The notes under the pieces are model-generated. The model did no database searches and was not told where the DNA came from. It was given only the letters and a program-made list of their open reading frames with translations. 51,075 nt of DNA from Phoronis australis (Eukaryota; Phoronida; Phoronidae). The position numbers and the translations under genes were made by a program. This document shows, piece after piece, positions 12,201 through 21,600 of the stretch (positions are counted from its first letter, which is position 1; every line of letters begins with the position of its first letter). The stretch spans positions 376,776 through 427,850 of the forward strand of contig NMRA01000171.1 in the NCBI GenBank assembly GCA_002633005.1, read 5' to 3'.

Positions 12201-15200
12201 AGCATTATGAAAACAAAAAAATAGACTTGTGTAAATTAATATGCATCAGGTTTTTGTGCTTTCTTCATTTTCTCCGTGAATAGCTTACTTGTCCGCATTC
12301 GTAATTCACTGTGATCCATCATTTTGTTTTAGATCATGTTGGAGTGTGCTGGCCTGTTCCAGCCATTATTCTGTGTGACTGGGTCTTGCCAGGGGATTGA
12401 GATTGTGCTTGACAATGAGTCCATTCCCTTCGGTGCAGTTGTACTGAGGAGCCAGAGTACCAGGAAGTTAGTCATGTGTAACTCTGGAGACATTGGAGCG
12501 AGGTGAGAGGGGTGTGGCTGTAAAATTGATGTAACTTAATGGGTATTGGGGCGTGGTGAGTGACTGCTGTCTGTGAGGTAAGAGGTAGTGTAACTGTAAA
12601 GTTGATGTCATGTGACAGGTATTGTGGTGAGTCACTGTGCTGTGTTACATAAATATGATAAATAAATGTCAAATAATTATTGTTTAGTTGAAGTATGGAA
12701 TTGTAAAATAGTTAAGATTTGAAATAAAAAATATAATATTAGCAGTAGTAAACTAGTAATAAAGTAAGTTACGAGGATACTAAACCCTGTTTTAGAGAAT
12801 TCACCCAACTTACTATTTCTGTTACCCACTGAATGCACCATTGGGGATTATAGTGTTATTCAAGTGAATGAGAAATTCTGCTACATGTACCACAAACTGG
12901 ATTTTGTGTTTGAAGTAGTCAGTCTTTGCTCACTGTTGCTATATTACTCACCTTAAACGTTAGTCATACTTGCATTTACAAACTAGTTCCAACCTTTGAG
13001 AATTTATTGCGTTAACAGAGCATTATTTCATTTAAATATGAACAAGTTATGGTTGGTATCTGTTAACAGGCCAAAGAAGGGTTTTGTATCCTTTTAAGGC
13101 ATTTATAAATAATTAGTAACCTGAAACACAAAATTAATGAAGTAAGCTTTTGATCCAGTTTAGCAGTGGTGAAAGAGAGCAGTTGTGTTGCAGGGACATC
13201 GTAGTGTGGGAGGGTACAGCACAGTGAAACAGGTGTAGTGTTGTAGGGGACACTGTGGTGTGTGAAAGAGTGGTGAAACGCAAAGAAGTGGGTGTAGTGA
13301 TATAGAGTACATTGGGGTGAGGGAGGGACTTTAGCACCTTGATGTGGTTTTAAGGGAAACTGGGAAAGGTGAGAGAAAGATGCGTGTCTTGAGAAAACTA
13401 TTGCTGTGAAAAGTCTTCAGTTTGGGACGCAATATGGCAAACGAGTGAAATGTCATGTTGTCAAATTTGTCAAGCAGAATAAGTGTTCAGGAAAATACAC
13501 TTTGCTTTTGGACAACCAGAATAAGTGTTCAGGAAAATACACTTTGCTTTTGGACAACCAGAATAAGTGTTCAGGAAAATACACTTTGCTTTTGGACAAC
13601 CAGAATAAGTGTTCAGGAAAATACACTTTGCTTTTGGCATGGTTTGTATGACGTAACTATCACCAAACAATATTTGGTTATATTCGAAGTATTTGCAACT
13701 ATGTGGTAGGCCTCTGAAAATGGAAATATGGCAGTTATAAGAATTATTTATGTCCTAAATTGAAGAATTTTTAGCGTAAGTATTAACCTTTTACAAAGCT
13801 GTTTTGTTATGAGACAAAATGCTCTTAATTTTTGCATTTAATAATTGACAGATTCCGATGGGATGTTGAGAGATTTAAGCCAGACTTCTCCATTACCCCT
13901 GTCACCGGCTACATCTCTCCTGGAATGGAAGTTAATTTTGATGTCCTTTTCCATCCTCAAGAGCTCAGCAATGACATCAGATATGATGTGAGTAGTTGAT
14001 AAATATCTTAGGTTAAGTTGTGTAAATCAAAGTCTGCTTTTGTTAAATATCTCTTTAAGTCAGTTCTGATGATATTTAGCATAACTGTAAGGTGATGAAC
14101 TATTGTATTAAGAAATAGTTTTGTATTGAGCATTTTTAGTGATGTAGGTTGGTAGTATTCGGGTGGTTGATCTCCCATCTTAAGCATGTGTTTGTTGTTT
14201 GTTGTAATTACCTGAAAGATAATTGTGTCATGAAAGTGGAGGATTACATGCACTCTAATACATTCCAACCATGATCTAGCAAATGACCTTATCCCCAAAT
14301 TTTACAGCATAGAAATCCATAAATAACGCCCAACTCAAGGGTTACTCAAGTTCTTTTGTTTTGAAAGTTTTTATTTATAATTTAAACCCATATGTTCAGT
14401 GATTTCTCATACATTGTGATGTTATGCTATTAAAATAAAAGACTTGAGATGGGATGCCAGTTGAATCCCCCATTTACACGTGCAGGGCTTGAGGTGCTTC
14501 ATTGAGGGCAGTCAGCCGCTAAAGCTTGTGCTCACCGGAATGTGTGTTGGAGTACCGCCAGCACGCGAACAGCAGAACTTCACAACTCACGTGCGTAACA
14601 AAGAGGTGAAGAACATCAACATTTTGAACCGCACTAACCAGTTATGGCGCATTAAGCCTTCCATAGACGGGGAGCAGTGGTCAGGACCAGACCTTTTCGT
14701 GGTTGAGCCCCAGCAAACAAAGCCGTATGAACTGACGTATGCGCCATTAAACATGACAACACCAGATAAGAAACACCAGGTATGGCATAGCACTGCTGTC
14801 TTTTAGTATCTTTTTGACTTGGGCATAGCTGACATAGAAACCAATCACTAGTTATGAATAGCTTTAAAGGGACCCCCCATCACGCCTTCAGGCATGGGCA
14901 AGAAGGAAAATTACATACTGTTTTTTGGACTATTATGAACGTTTGTCCTTGGGACATTCTGGTTGCCCCTCCCTGTGACGTCCTAAATGTGTCGGTGTTA
15001 GTGTCACCACACACATTGATAAGAAGCCAGTGGATAGTTTGGTTTGTCTTGATTTATTACTGGCATTAGTCTGAAGGTAGCATTTCCTTTTAATTCCAGG
15101 GCTCCATATTTTTCCCTCTCCCTGATGGCACTGGACTTCTCTACAATCTGGTTGGCATGGCAGAAGCTCCCAAGGCAAATGGTAAAGTTGTACGTGAAGT

Positions 15201-18200
15201 GCCATGTAAGGTCAACTACAATGAGATGCTGTCGGTACAGAACTGGCTCAAAAAGCCACAGAGGTGAGCAAGGGGTAGATAGTTTTCATAGGCTGAGGCA
15301 GATTTAGAGAGTTTTGGGGGGGGGGTCTGGCACCCCATGACTATTCTGGCTTGGATGTTTGTTCATACAGTAAGGGTCACAGTTTTTGTTGGGACTGATG
15401 ATTCATGCAGGCACTTTCTCTTTTCTCATTAGTCATGATTTCTGTCCAGTGGCACATACACGTTTTGTTATCCGATAGCTCAACAGGATTTTACATGTTA
15501 CATTTCTAGTGTTTTTTACACTGAGTTCTGAATGACTTAACACAATCTATTTTTGTCTTTAGGTTCCGGGTGAAGATAGAAGCCCAAAAATCGGACAAGT
15601 TTGAGCCAGGCACGACAGTAAAGGCTCTGGACTACATAGACGTGCCAGGCAACTCCAAGAAGGACCATAAGATCACGTTCTACGCTCACAAGGAGGGAGT
15701 CACATCTTGCAAGGTAAGCTACTTATATCTCGTCACCAAACATGTAGACCTTTAAAAATTCATCTAACCATCAAAATTCTTCAGTACTATGTTTAAGTAG
15801 AGATAACGAGCACTGTTTTGAATGCATTAGATATGCCACAACAGACTTGGTGTTGGTGAAAATTTACCATTGCTTGTCTAGCTAATAGGGCAATATGCTA
15901 ATGTAACCCCACTGGCCCATTCAATTCTATGATACATACCAAGATTTGTCCTAAGTTGAATTGCTGCACTTAGCTCAGTTCTGGAAATCAACTTAAGACT
16001 TAAAGATTGGTTTTGTGTTTTGTAGAGTTCCACTCACTTTCAGTCAAAAATTGTGCCTGGGTCAATTTGCATGAAATTTTGTCAAGACGACTTATATTAT
16101 GGTTCATGACTGAGTGAAAGATTGTTGACGTTCCTTTTCATTGGCAATATCGGACATTAAAAATGAAGACAATGTTTTAGAAAGACTGTTTAAATGCACT
16201 GCATCTTCTTTTAGGTATATTTAGCGTTTAATTTACGAATTAAGATTCATTTTTGTTTTATGGCTTTTTTGTTCTTTTTGCTACCATAGCCGTCGTCAGT
16301 GTCCAGCTGACGTTTATAATCTTAATACACATGCTTTGAGGTCCAAGGATATTGTTTTGGGATTTGCATTGGCTAATAATGTTTTGCCTAGGATGTGACC
16401 ACCAGTTGCTTTAATACTAATAAGCAACTTAGTTGTCAAAGGTCAGTTAGATAACATATTTTGATACGTGATCTAAATTTTAAGTGTTTGGTTTCTTAAA
16501 TGAAATTCTGTCTGCCATAGGTAACATTTGTGAATGAGCTGACAAATGAGTACCAGTTCTATGAAGTCACATTCAAGGCAGGTCGTCCAGGGGTCATCAA
16601 CACCATTGAACTGTCAACACCAGTCCGACAGAGCGCCATCTATACTATAGTGCTGAAGAATCCCCTTCCCAACAGCTCGGTGACGTTTATTGCAACATGC
16701 AATGTGGCCGAGATACTCATGCCAAACCAGCTGCAGATTCCAGCAGAGTCCGAGGTGGGTAAAGAGTGACTACATTAAATACATGCAGTAAAAAAATCAG
16801 TTTAGGGCACAATATTGTGCAAAAGTAGAATTTTCTTATGATTGAAAACCTTCGGAAGAGACCACGTGCTCCACTGACATGTCTGATCTTGTGAAACTGG
16901 CAAAAGTGAACAAGTTTTGCTAAATACAGCTCAGTTGTTGAGTTTGGAGGTGTTGTCAGTGTTCCATAGTGCTGGTCACGTTTTAACCCAGGTTGTCTTT
17001 TGGCTTGTACAAAGATGGGATTTAGCTGATGAGCTGCAGGATTTAGCTGATGAGCAGCTTAAATTTTATTTAGGTACTTAATTGCTTTCTGCGAACTAAC
17101 TGCAGATATGCAAAGTTGGTTTTGCAGCACATCTGGTTGATCTCTGCCATTGCATTTTGTGTTATATTTTGCAACAATTGGCGATAATTTTTTATTCATT
17201 TGCAGGCTCCTTTCAACATTGAGTTTCTGCCACTGAAAGTTGGTGACACTAACGGACGATTGGAGTTCAACTGTAATGATCTAGGCCTGTATGCATACGA
17301 CCTTCAGTTGAAAGCGACCCCTGCAGGACCAGAGAAGGCACTATACTTACGCACTTGTCTTGGTGCTAGTCATGCACAAGTTGCCAAGTTTTTGAACTTC
17401 TCAAAGTCCAAGACTGACTACGCTTGCAAGGTAAACCATAGGGAGGTTGTTACATTTGAAATGGGTCGTGCTCACCTATGGCATATCTAGGGGCACTTCA
17501 AGCGGTTTGAATCGCCCACAAGAAATTACTACCACCATTGAGGCATAAACACCATTTTCGATCATTATTTTTTGATGGGGAAGCTGGTGGATTTAGAGTG
17601 TTTCCAGGGCGATTCGGCTACAGTTTTCAAAGGCAAAATGGTGGCAATAGTCGTAATAAGCGATCTGTTCACATACTATAGCTTACTTTCTTACCATAGG
17701 TGATGACTATGCTTTAGCTTGTTTACACTGACAGTCCTCATGTTATTCCTTGTTACTTTCAGAGTGACAATCCTGATTTCCATGTTGAGAAGAACATCAC
17801 GGCTGCCCCTGGTTCTGCTGGTGGCACAGAGGTGGCGCTTGAGGTGGTCTATGAACCATCGCGCATCGGCGAGTCACGTGGCACCCTAACAGTTACCTCG
17901 CAGCACGGCGGTGAATATACATTTCCATTGTTTGGGACATGCATCCCACCCAAGCCACAGGGCCCGTACATGGTGCGTGCTGGGTCCACAACTTCCATCA
18001 CGTTCCGTAACGTGTTTCCGCACACAACGCCGTACGTGTTCCAAGTAGACAACCCGCTGTTCCACCTAACTAAGCCGGGGGATAACATCAGAGCCAGAAA
18101 GGACCACCGTATCGTAGTTGGATTTGACGGAAATGACAGTGGATCTAACGCAGCCGTGATGGGAAAGTTAATTGTGTCCTGTGCGAAATCAGCAGGGGGC

Positions 18201-18254
18201 AGCTCCAATGTTCAGTGGGTGTATTACCTGAAAGGAGTAACCCCTGAGAAGTAG
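55..18254 (+). CDS. HYDIN: HYDIN axonemal central pair protein, 3' part (25 exons)
   Basis: HYDIN is a very large protein of the motile-cilium axoneme. It sits on the central-pair C2 projection and is needed for normal ciliary beating. It is built from serial ASH/MSP-type immunoglobulin-like beta domains. Here 25 exons join in phase to 5,577 nt (1,858 residues plus stop TAG at 18252-18254). Typical HYDIN proteins are about 5,000 residues, so this is roughly the C-terminal third; upstream exons lie outside the window. Recognisable HYDIN stretches include GIPYKLLAEACVP, FVFNNVIVGRRAKARFKI, PFGAVVLRSQSTRKLVM and the C-terminal WVYYLKGVTPEK. Repeated strands of the type ITFDYTPRMLGVQE and VTFSPKCRIPQF mark successive ASH domains. 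Exon borders were set by splice consensus plus phase; the total being divisible by 3 supports the model. One intron is GC-AG and exon 11429-11512 is uncertain. Confidence 0.94.
813..1076 (+). CDS. HYDIN: HYDIN window exon 2
   Basis: Acceptor cattttcag and donor CAG|gtagg, phase 0, 88 codons. It starts MESGGVFGEDDNRFVF and continues into an ASH-type domain (RRAKARFKISNTNKVPCDV). The leading ATG is an internal methionine and not a translation start. Confidence 0.93.
1465..1698 (+). CDS. HYDIN: HYDIN window exon 3
   Basis: Acceptor ttttacag and donor AAG|gtaat, phase 0, 78 codons. It completes one beta domain (SYSCIFEAALEG...LSFEISGEGNLPRI) and opens the next (LVGRSEVLPLVLSNDGTLPS). Confidence 0.93.
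1800..1931. repeat. Intronic foldback element with 38-nt arms
   Basis: Arms 1800-1837 and 1894-1931 are imperfect reverse complements of 38 nt separated by a 56-nt loop. Both arms contain the core CTCTCATAAGTTC in opposite orientation, with the CATTCTA end outermost. It lies in the intron between HYDIN exons 3 and 4. A short non-autonomous foldback/MITE-like element is the simplest reading. Confidence 0.75.
2087..2183 (+). CDS. HYDIN: HYDIN window exon 4
   Basis: Acceptor ttacag and donor ATG|gtatga. It enters in phase 0 and leaves with one base. It encodes VDIDIVDPDGVFTLKSNGD, and the split codon becomes Glu with the next exon. Confidence 0.9.
2441..2707 (+). CDS. HYDIN: HYDIN window exon 5
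   Basis: Acceptor cttgcag and donor AAG|gtatgg, phase 1 in and out. It encodes an ASH-like stretch (VGETAKFHVVYCPNDTVRSA, then IQLVGEGYKDDI) and an acidic tail (DPELEEGNMADEDVQ). Confidence 0.92.
2805..2859. repeat. Two-copy 25-bp tandem duplication
   Basis: The sequence around TTTGGGGACTGCTCATTGAA occurs twice, at 2806 and 2831, in the HYDIN intron after exon 5. The rest of this 1.2-kb intron (2708-3916) is AT-rich with nothing else recognisable. Confidence 0.8.
3917..4268 (+). CDS. HYDIN: HYDIN window exon 6
   Basis: Acceptor atttcag and donor ATC|gtaag, phase 1 in and phase 2 out. It encodes LIRFGDCFIREGRTLSFTIT followed by FTWPEHTELKFSPQVGHLHA. It ends in a Ser-rich linker. Confidence 0.92.
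4599..4802 (+). CDS. HYDIN: HYDIN window exon 7
   Basis: Acceptor gtctgcag and donor TGA|gtaagt, phase 2 to 2. A low-complexity Pro/Glu/Lys linker (PRPGKRKVTETEPEPP) runs into VDLLFSANADYCKYKC, the first strand of the next domain. Confidence 0.9.
5084..5371 (+). CDS. HYDIN: HYDIN window exon 8
   Basis: Acceptor cccgcag and donor CAC|gtaagt, phase 2 to 2. It encodes NIQLDYNWQVVMENTSPMGR and FAIEPEVGSILPGKKASFTV, a clear ASH-domain half. Confidence 0.94.
5712..5936 (+). CDS. HYDIN: HYDIN window exon 9
   Basis: Acceptor tttaacag and donor GAG|gtaggt, phase 2 to 2. It contains the HYDIN-like LLPYCHFELEDSDYI and RVIEFESIGVSNRNVR. Confidence 0.94.
6171..6278. repeat. 64-bp tandem duplication in HYDIN intron
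   Basis: A block starting GTGTAGATACTAGCTGTTTA at 6171 recurs at 6235; the second copy is cut short after about 44 bp. The copies are near-identical, so the duplication is recent. Confidence 0.85.
6615..6919 (+). CDS. HYDIN: HYDIN window exon 10
   Basis: Acceptor cttgtag and donor TTG|gtgagt, phase 2 in and phase 1 out. It encodes RTFTIINPTNQEYNFQWVNE and ITFDYTPRMLGVQESFWRF, a canonical ASH/MSP-like domain. Confidence 0.95.
7367..7514 (+). CDS. HYDIN: HYDIN window exon 11 (GC donor)
   Basis: Acceptor gtccag. The donor is AG|gcaagt, the textbook GC-AG donor, at 7515. Phase 1 in and phase 2 out. It encodes GHEAMETVYIINDESRSFQF. Joining to exon 12 restores SRMPINLFF, matching the usual spacing in HYDIN domains. 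Confidence 0.88.
7891..8098 (+). CDS. HYDIN: HYDIN window exon 12
   Basis: Acceptor cactttag and donor GAG|gtaggt, phase 2 in and phase 0 out. It encodes MPINLFFTPNTDKEVNFNLI and ITLNVKAEGYSMNC, the closing strands of an ASH domain. Confidence 0.93.
8536..8760 (+). CDS. HYDIN: HYDIN window exon 13
   Basis: Acceptor ttatcag and donor AAG|gtgagt, phase 0 to 0, 75 codons. It encodes IRNLYILNSGKFNFDFHWEI and a second-half ASH strand (KREQCTLSFCPPTKC). Confidence 0.94.
9152..9321 (+). CDS. HYDIN: HYDIN window exon 14
   Basis: Acceptor cgttccag and donor CAG|gtataa, phase 0 in and phase 2 out. It encodes ISNGPTFWINVVGQGVAPAL and FYQHNFGSAFVYRAG. Confidence 0.94.
9731..9929 (+). CDS. HYDIN: HYDIN window exon 15
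   Basis: Acceptor ccttccag and donor AAG|gtatgt, phase 2 in and phase 0 out. It encodes FQPQVIAANKHVDINFTFYP and LSRQSIEFFGEGTEMK. Confidence 0.94.
10593..10862 (+). CDS. HYDIN: HYDIN window exon 16
   Basis: Acceptor atatctag and donor GAG|gtaata, phase 0, 90 codons. It encodes VNFGALRVGQTVKKVIPIVN and KVEVTFSPKCRIPQFTEE. The last strand continues naturally into exon 18. Confidence 0.94.
11429..11512 (+). CDS. HYDIN: HYDIN possible cassette exon (window exon 17)
   Basis: An 84-bp open segment with acceptor ggttgcag and donor AAG|gtaaac, phase 0 on both sides. It encodes 28 residues starting ILYDTVHYQSVLIPDLEKTD. Exons 16 and 18 join equally well without it, and the direct join TEE-IMLECAGL fits the HYDIN domain pattern better. 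It may be alternatively spliced, specific to this lineage, or a false exon. Confidence 0.45.
12333..12502 (+). CDS. HYDIN: HYDIN window exon 18
   Basis: Acceptor gttttag and donor GAG|gtgaga, phase 0 in and phase 2 out. It encodes LFQPLFCVTGSCQGIEIVL and PFGAVVLRSQSTRKLVMCNS, one of the most HYDIN-typical segments in the window. Confidence 0.95.
12500..12640. repeat. Diverged tandem duplication including a second 5' splice-like site
   Basis: Just after the exon 18 donor, the block with GTGAGAGG, CTGTAAAATTGATGT and GTGGTGAGTGACTG is repeated as GTAAGAGG, CTGTAAAGTTGATGT and GTGGTGAGTCACTG. The copy carries GAG|gtaaga at 12577/12578, a plausible decoy donor. Confidence 0.6.
13475..13637. repeat. 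42-bp minisatellite, 3.9 copies
   Basis: The unit beginning CAGAATAAGTGTTCAGGAAA starts at 13475, 13517, 13559 and 13601 with no visible differences. Because 42 is a multiple of 3, reading frames stay open through it in three frames, but it is intronic (between HYDIN exons 18 and 19) and I do not read it as coding. Confidence 0.95.
13852..13987 (+). CDS. HYDIN: HYDIN window exon 19
   Basis: Acceptor attgacag and donor GAT|gtgagt, phase 2 in and phase 0 out. It encodes FRWDVERFKPDFSITPVTGY and GMEVNFDVLFHPQELSND. Confidence 0.94.
14486..14779 (+). CDS. HYDIN: HYDIN window exon 20
   Basis: Acceptor acgtgcag and donor CAG|gtatgg, phase 0, 98 codons. It encodes GLRCFIEGSQPLKLVLTGMC and ILNRTNQLWRIKPSIDGEQW. 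Confidence 0.95.
15100..15263 (+). CDS. HYDIN: HYDIN window exon 21
   Basis: Acceptor taattccag and donor GAG|gtgagc, phase 0 in and phase 2 out. It encodes GSIFFPLPDGTGLLYNLVGM and NYNEMLSVQNWLKKPQR. Confidence 0.95.
15563..15713 (+). CDS. HYDIN: HYDIN window exon 22
   Basis: Acceptor gtctttag and donor AAG|gtaagc, phase 2 in and phase 0 out. It encodes FRVKIEAQKSDKFEPGTTVK and LDYIDVPGNSKKDHKITFY. Confidence 0.94.
16521..16754 (+). CDS. HYDIN: HYDIN window exon 23
   Basis: Acceptor tgccatag and donor GAG|gtgggt, phase 0, 78 codons. It encodes VTFVNELTNEYQFYEVTFKA and the strand IYTIVLKNPLPNSSVTF. Confidence 0.95.
17206..17430 (+). CDS. HYDIN: HYDIN window exon 24
   Basis: Acceptor tttgcag and donor AAG|gtaaac, phase 0, 75 codons. 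It encodes FNIEFLPLKVGDTNGRLEF and LGLYAYDLQLKATPAGPEKA. Confidence 0.95.
17763..18254 (+). CDS. HYDIN: HYDIN window exon 25 (terminal coding exon)
   Basis: Acceptor ctttcag, phase 0, 163 codons plus stop TAG. It contains a final ASH-type domain (ALEVVYEPSRIGESRGTLTV, then SITFRNVFPHTTPYVFQVDN) and the HYDIN C-terminus WVYYLKGVTPEK. Confidence 0.96.
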   Translation, partial: SDNPDFHVEKNITAAPGSAGGTEVALEVVYEPSRIGESRGTLTVTSQHGGEYTFPLFGTCIPPKPQGPYMVRAGSTTSITFRNVFPHTTPYVFQVDNPLFHLTKPGDNIRARKDHRIVVGFDGNDSGSNAAVMGKLIVSCAKSAGGSSNVQWVYYLKGVTPEK

Positions 18255-18680
18255 ACTTTGTGATAATATTCCGTCACTTTTGTATAATTTTGTTTTTGTT
18301 ATTTATTTACAAAAAGGTTTCCTATATGTATACACCCGGATACACATTCCGTCCATATCAAGTTGGTCCAAGTGGTCACACTGTACACCGTTGCTCAAAA
18401 CTGAAGACTGTGCTTGTTTCGTATAGAATGTCTAGAGACCGTTTTAAGTTTTGATATTCACTGAATTATGTGCTGAACCACTCTGATGGTATGAGCCTTA
18501 CAGCAGTCTGAAGCCACTTTGAAATACCTTTTCTATACGTGTACACCTTAATTTTACCTAAAATGTCCCAGCTATGTGATTTGCTATATAATGGTATACC
18601 AGATATTTGTTTCTACATTGTGATTGTTTATTTTGTGTTGTGCAGTATGTAATAAAGCATTCCAATGTACAGTATTTTGC
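18255..18680 (+). other. HYDIN: HYDIN 3' UTR
   Basis: Non-coding sequence after the HYDIN stop, up to about 20-25 nt past the AATAAA at 18651. The exact cleavage site cannot be seen. Confidence 0.65.
18651..18656 (+). terminator. HYDIN: HYDIN polyadenylation signal AATAAA
   Basis: Canonical AATAAA about 400 nt after the stop codon, followed within 30 nt by T/G-rich sequence. It is the first canonical hexamer downstream of the stop. Confidence 0.75.
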
Positions 18681-18689
18681 AGCTTGTTT

Positions 18690-21600
18690 CAGTTGGGCCA
18701 AAAAGCATAATTGGTTTTGTTTGTTCTGAAAATCGAACCGGTGGTGTATTCTTAGTACTCACTTTTACAAAAAAAAAACGAAAATCTACCCAAGACAAAC
18801 AAAAATGATGCAGGATTTCATCACGACATTACAAATCTTGTTGATAATTGTTTGTGAAACCTTGGCTGAAATCGGTAGGGGCCGCTGAATTTCTTTAGTT
18901 GGTGAGCGTAGGTCTGGTGCGTTATCAACTTGTTTGTCGAAAAAAATGGGCCCTAGTGTTGAATTATGAACTTCCAAGATGAAACTTTTGTTGGAATTCT
19001 TTTGCGGAAAAGACCCGTTTGTTTGGTGAGAAAAACTGGTAGTGAAAAGTCACCCGGCATCCAGTCTGAGCGGCATGCTCTGTGTGGCTCTTACATGTGC
19101 GGAGTAGCCCTGGTTATAATGCTTCCGTGGTCACCAGTAACGCGCTCACCTGGTTTTGTCCCGACGTAATGCATGTTGCATTCCTTTAGAATGTATCAAG
19201 GTATCTTAGGCTACTATTTCTAAACGAGAGCGTGTAAATCATCAAAAACAGCACAGCATTAGTGCAGGAACGCGGTAATAAATGTGAAAATAATCAGACG
19301 ACATACATTTTACTTAACAAAGAATAATACAAGACGTTAGGGACAGTATTGTTCATTTTATCGGACCATACGTTCAAAGACTTTTGTCTACTTTGCTGTA
19401 TTTCAGTTTGTTAATTGCATTAAAATCACGACTTTCGAATGATGGGCAAAACTAAACCGAGAGCTGAATTTAGTTAGACCTTTATCGCACATTTCATTTC
19501 TCACGCTCGCCAGCCATGCACATTATTTCTGATATGCTGCAGGTTTCGTGCCCGCCGGGGCAGTCCCCATTGGCTGGTCGTAAAAGCAACGTGTGGCTTT
19601 ACAGTCACTTTCAGAGTGAAAAACGACGCCTAAGTGTGTCACTTTATTAAAAACAATCGTAGGTTTGCTTTTGTAACTAAAAGTGGTGTTTGTCTGCGCT
19701 TTTTTCTTTGAAGACTGAGGCGTAGCTTTCGAAATGAGTTCGGGTATACACCAGGGTCGTGTTCTGTACGGTAGACACACGAATCTCACGAAAAACAAAA
19801 GATCACGCAAGCCTTCGCAACTGAAGCGAAGCATGAGGTCACATAAGCTTTTTCATTGACGACTTTACCAACAATCATTTAACAGATGATTTGAACAGCG
19901 AAACTTGGACAACTGTCTAAATACTGGCTCACGTATTAGCTGTAACATACATCTCCATGGCAGGTTGTTATTTTAAAACATGCATATGTATGTAATTTAC
20001 TAGTTGATAACACTCCTATAAGCTTTGATTATCAAAGTCAACAATGCTCTCCTTAAGAACCTCAAGAAATACAATGCTGTTTTATTTCCTACACCTTGAT
20101 TGCACCACACTTCTCCCAAAGCCGTATGCAAATAGCATTTTCCATGACAGCGTTTTCCCGTTCAGTGACTTTACCAGACGTAGGGGGTTCTGAGCGTGCG
20201 ATAACATCTAGCTTCTTTGTTAACTGCCAAGCACACTCTTTTGTCTGTTATGACAACAAGCAGGCCAATTATCTACCAGGCTTATTACAGACCACATGTG
20301 AACATAGTCAAACCCAGAGCGAATTGGTACATCCGGAAAGAATAGATTGTCGTAACTTCGGTTGCAGTTGGGCGATTTTGGCGATTCAAAAACTAAACAT
20401 GATCACCATTTGACGATGATTTTAGAAAGGCTATTGGTTTATGTTCAAGTATGTTATAACTGACTTTTATTTTTTACAGCACAGTCCAGTCAGGGTAGAT
20501 ACGATTTTATTGCAGATTAGAGAACAAAAGAGAGCTGGCCCTCCAACCATAAATGACAGAATGGAGTTAATCAGTCGTGTAAGATACTGGCTACAGGGGT
20601 AAACTTCCCAACTTGTTGTTGGGCTATAGAATCGAACAAGTTGGGACTGGCAACGGGAAACGCCGTAATGTTACTTCTGAAGCCTGAATCTTTGTTGTTC
20701 TCTTTGTTGTCGTGTTGAATATTGTAGCTGTGTGTAATATGACTATAGCTTAGTTCATCTTCGCGTAGCAACTTTTACCAGTAATTCAATAACATGCTTA
20801 GACTTTAAGAGAGCGTCTTCCACTAAATGTTCTGCACGTGCTGAAACATTCTTTCACGGTTTCAGTAAGAAATTAGAAATCTTATGTTGAACAATGTTTA
20901 CGTCTTTACCCCGATGAAAACCCCATGCCGGCTGGGACAATTTTCTTGTCGAACAAAGACACCAATATATTTGCAGTTGGATCTTGAAACTACTTCGTGA
21001 TAAATGTCGTTTTAGATGCTTGACCTGCTAGAGTTTTTTGTGCATTTGTTCCGACATCTTTATCAAACACCTTTAGCAGTCAATCCGAAATATTTGTGTT
21101 TTGAAGTTAACTTAATCTAAAGACGCATGAGGAGTAAACTCCATTCGATGTGACTGAATGCATACCAGTATATAGAACATGTGGATAAGGCCTGGGAAAC
21201 ATCGGAACGAGGGAATTTAGGGTCGAGGTGAACATCAGTTGAGGAATATAGGGACGGGGGAACAGCGATACGGACCCATTTCCAGAGACACACCCTGGTC
21301 TAAATTTCGAGGGTCAATTATCAAAGAAGTGCGGTACTTGGTATTGTTGCATATTCGGTCGAGGACATCCCTGATAGCATTTTATCGTGCCGACTGACGA
21401 CACGTTATGATAACCCACTTTTGTGTAGGAGTGTGCAGTGCAGGATTATTTGAGAAGAGCTAGACCATGAATCCAGGTGGGTACTTAGTGTAATCAATAA
21501 GATTCTGGCTCCTGGAAAGCAGTGCATTATTTTCATTCGCAATGGGTGCGTTCCACATACAAAAGCCATTCGCGATTGAATTCTCCATTGCGCACGGCTT

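Noticed and set aside
13406-13709. Repetitive open frames encoding units of the type NQNKCSGKYTLLLD
   Set aside because: They come from a 42-bp tandem repeat that is open in three frames because its length is divisible by 3. The stretch lies in a HYDIN intron whose flanking exons join in phase.
18720-18790. Reverse-strand CGGTTCGATTTTC as a tRNA T-arm
   Set aside because: No A box or cloverleaf could be built on the - strand around it.
19523-19834. 103-codon - strand frame and CCAAT-like ATTGGCTGG in the spacer
   Set aside because: No domain, splice signal or snRNA-like structure could be recognised. A promoter role for the dioxygenase gene is possible but unsupported.
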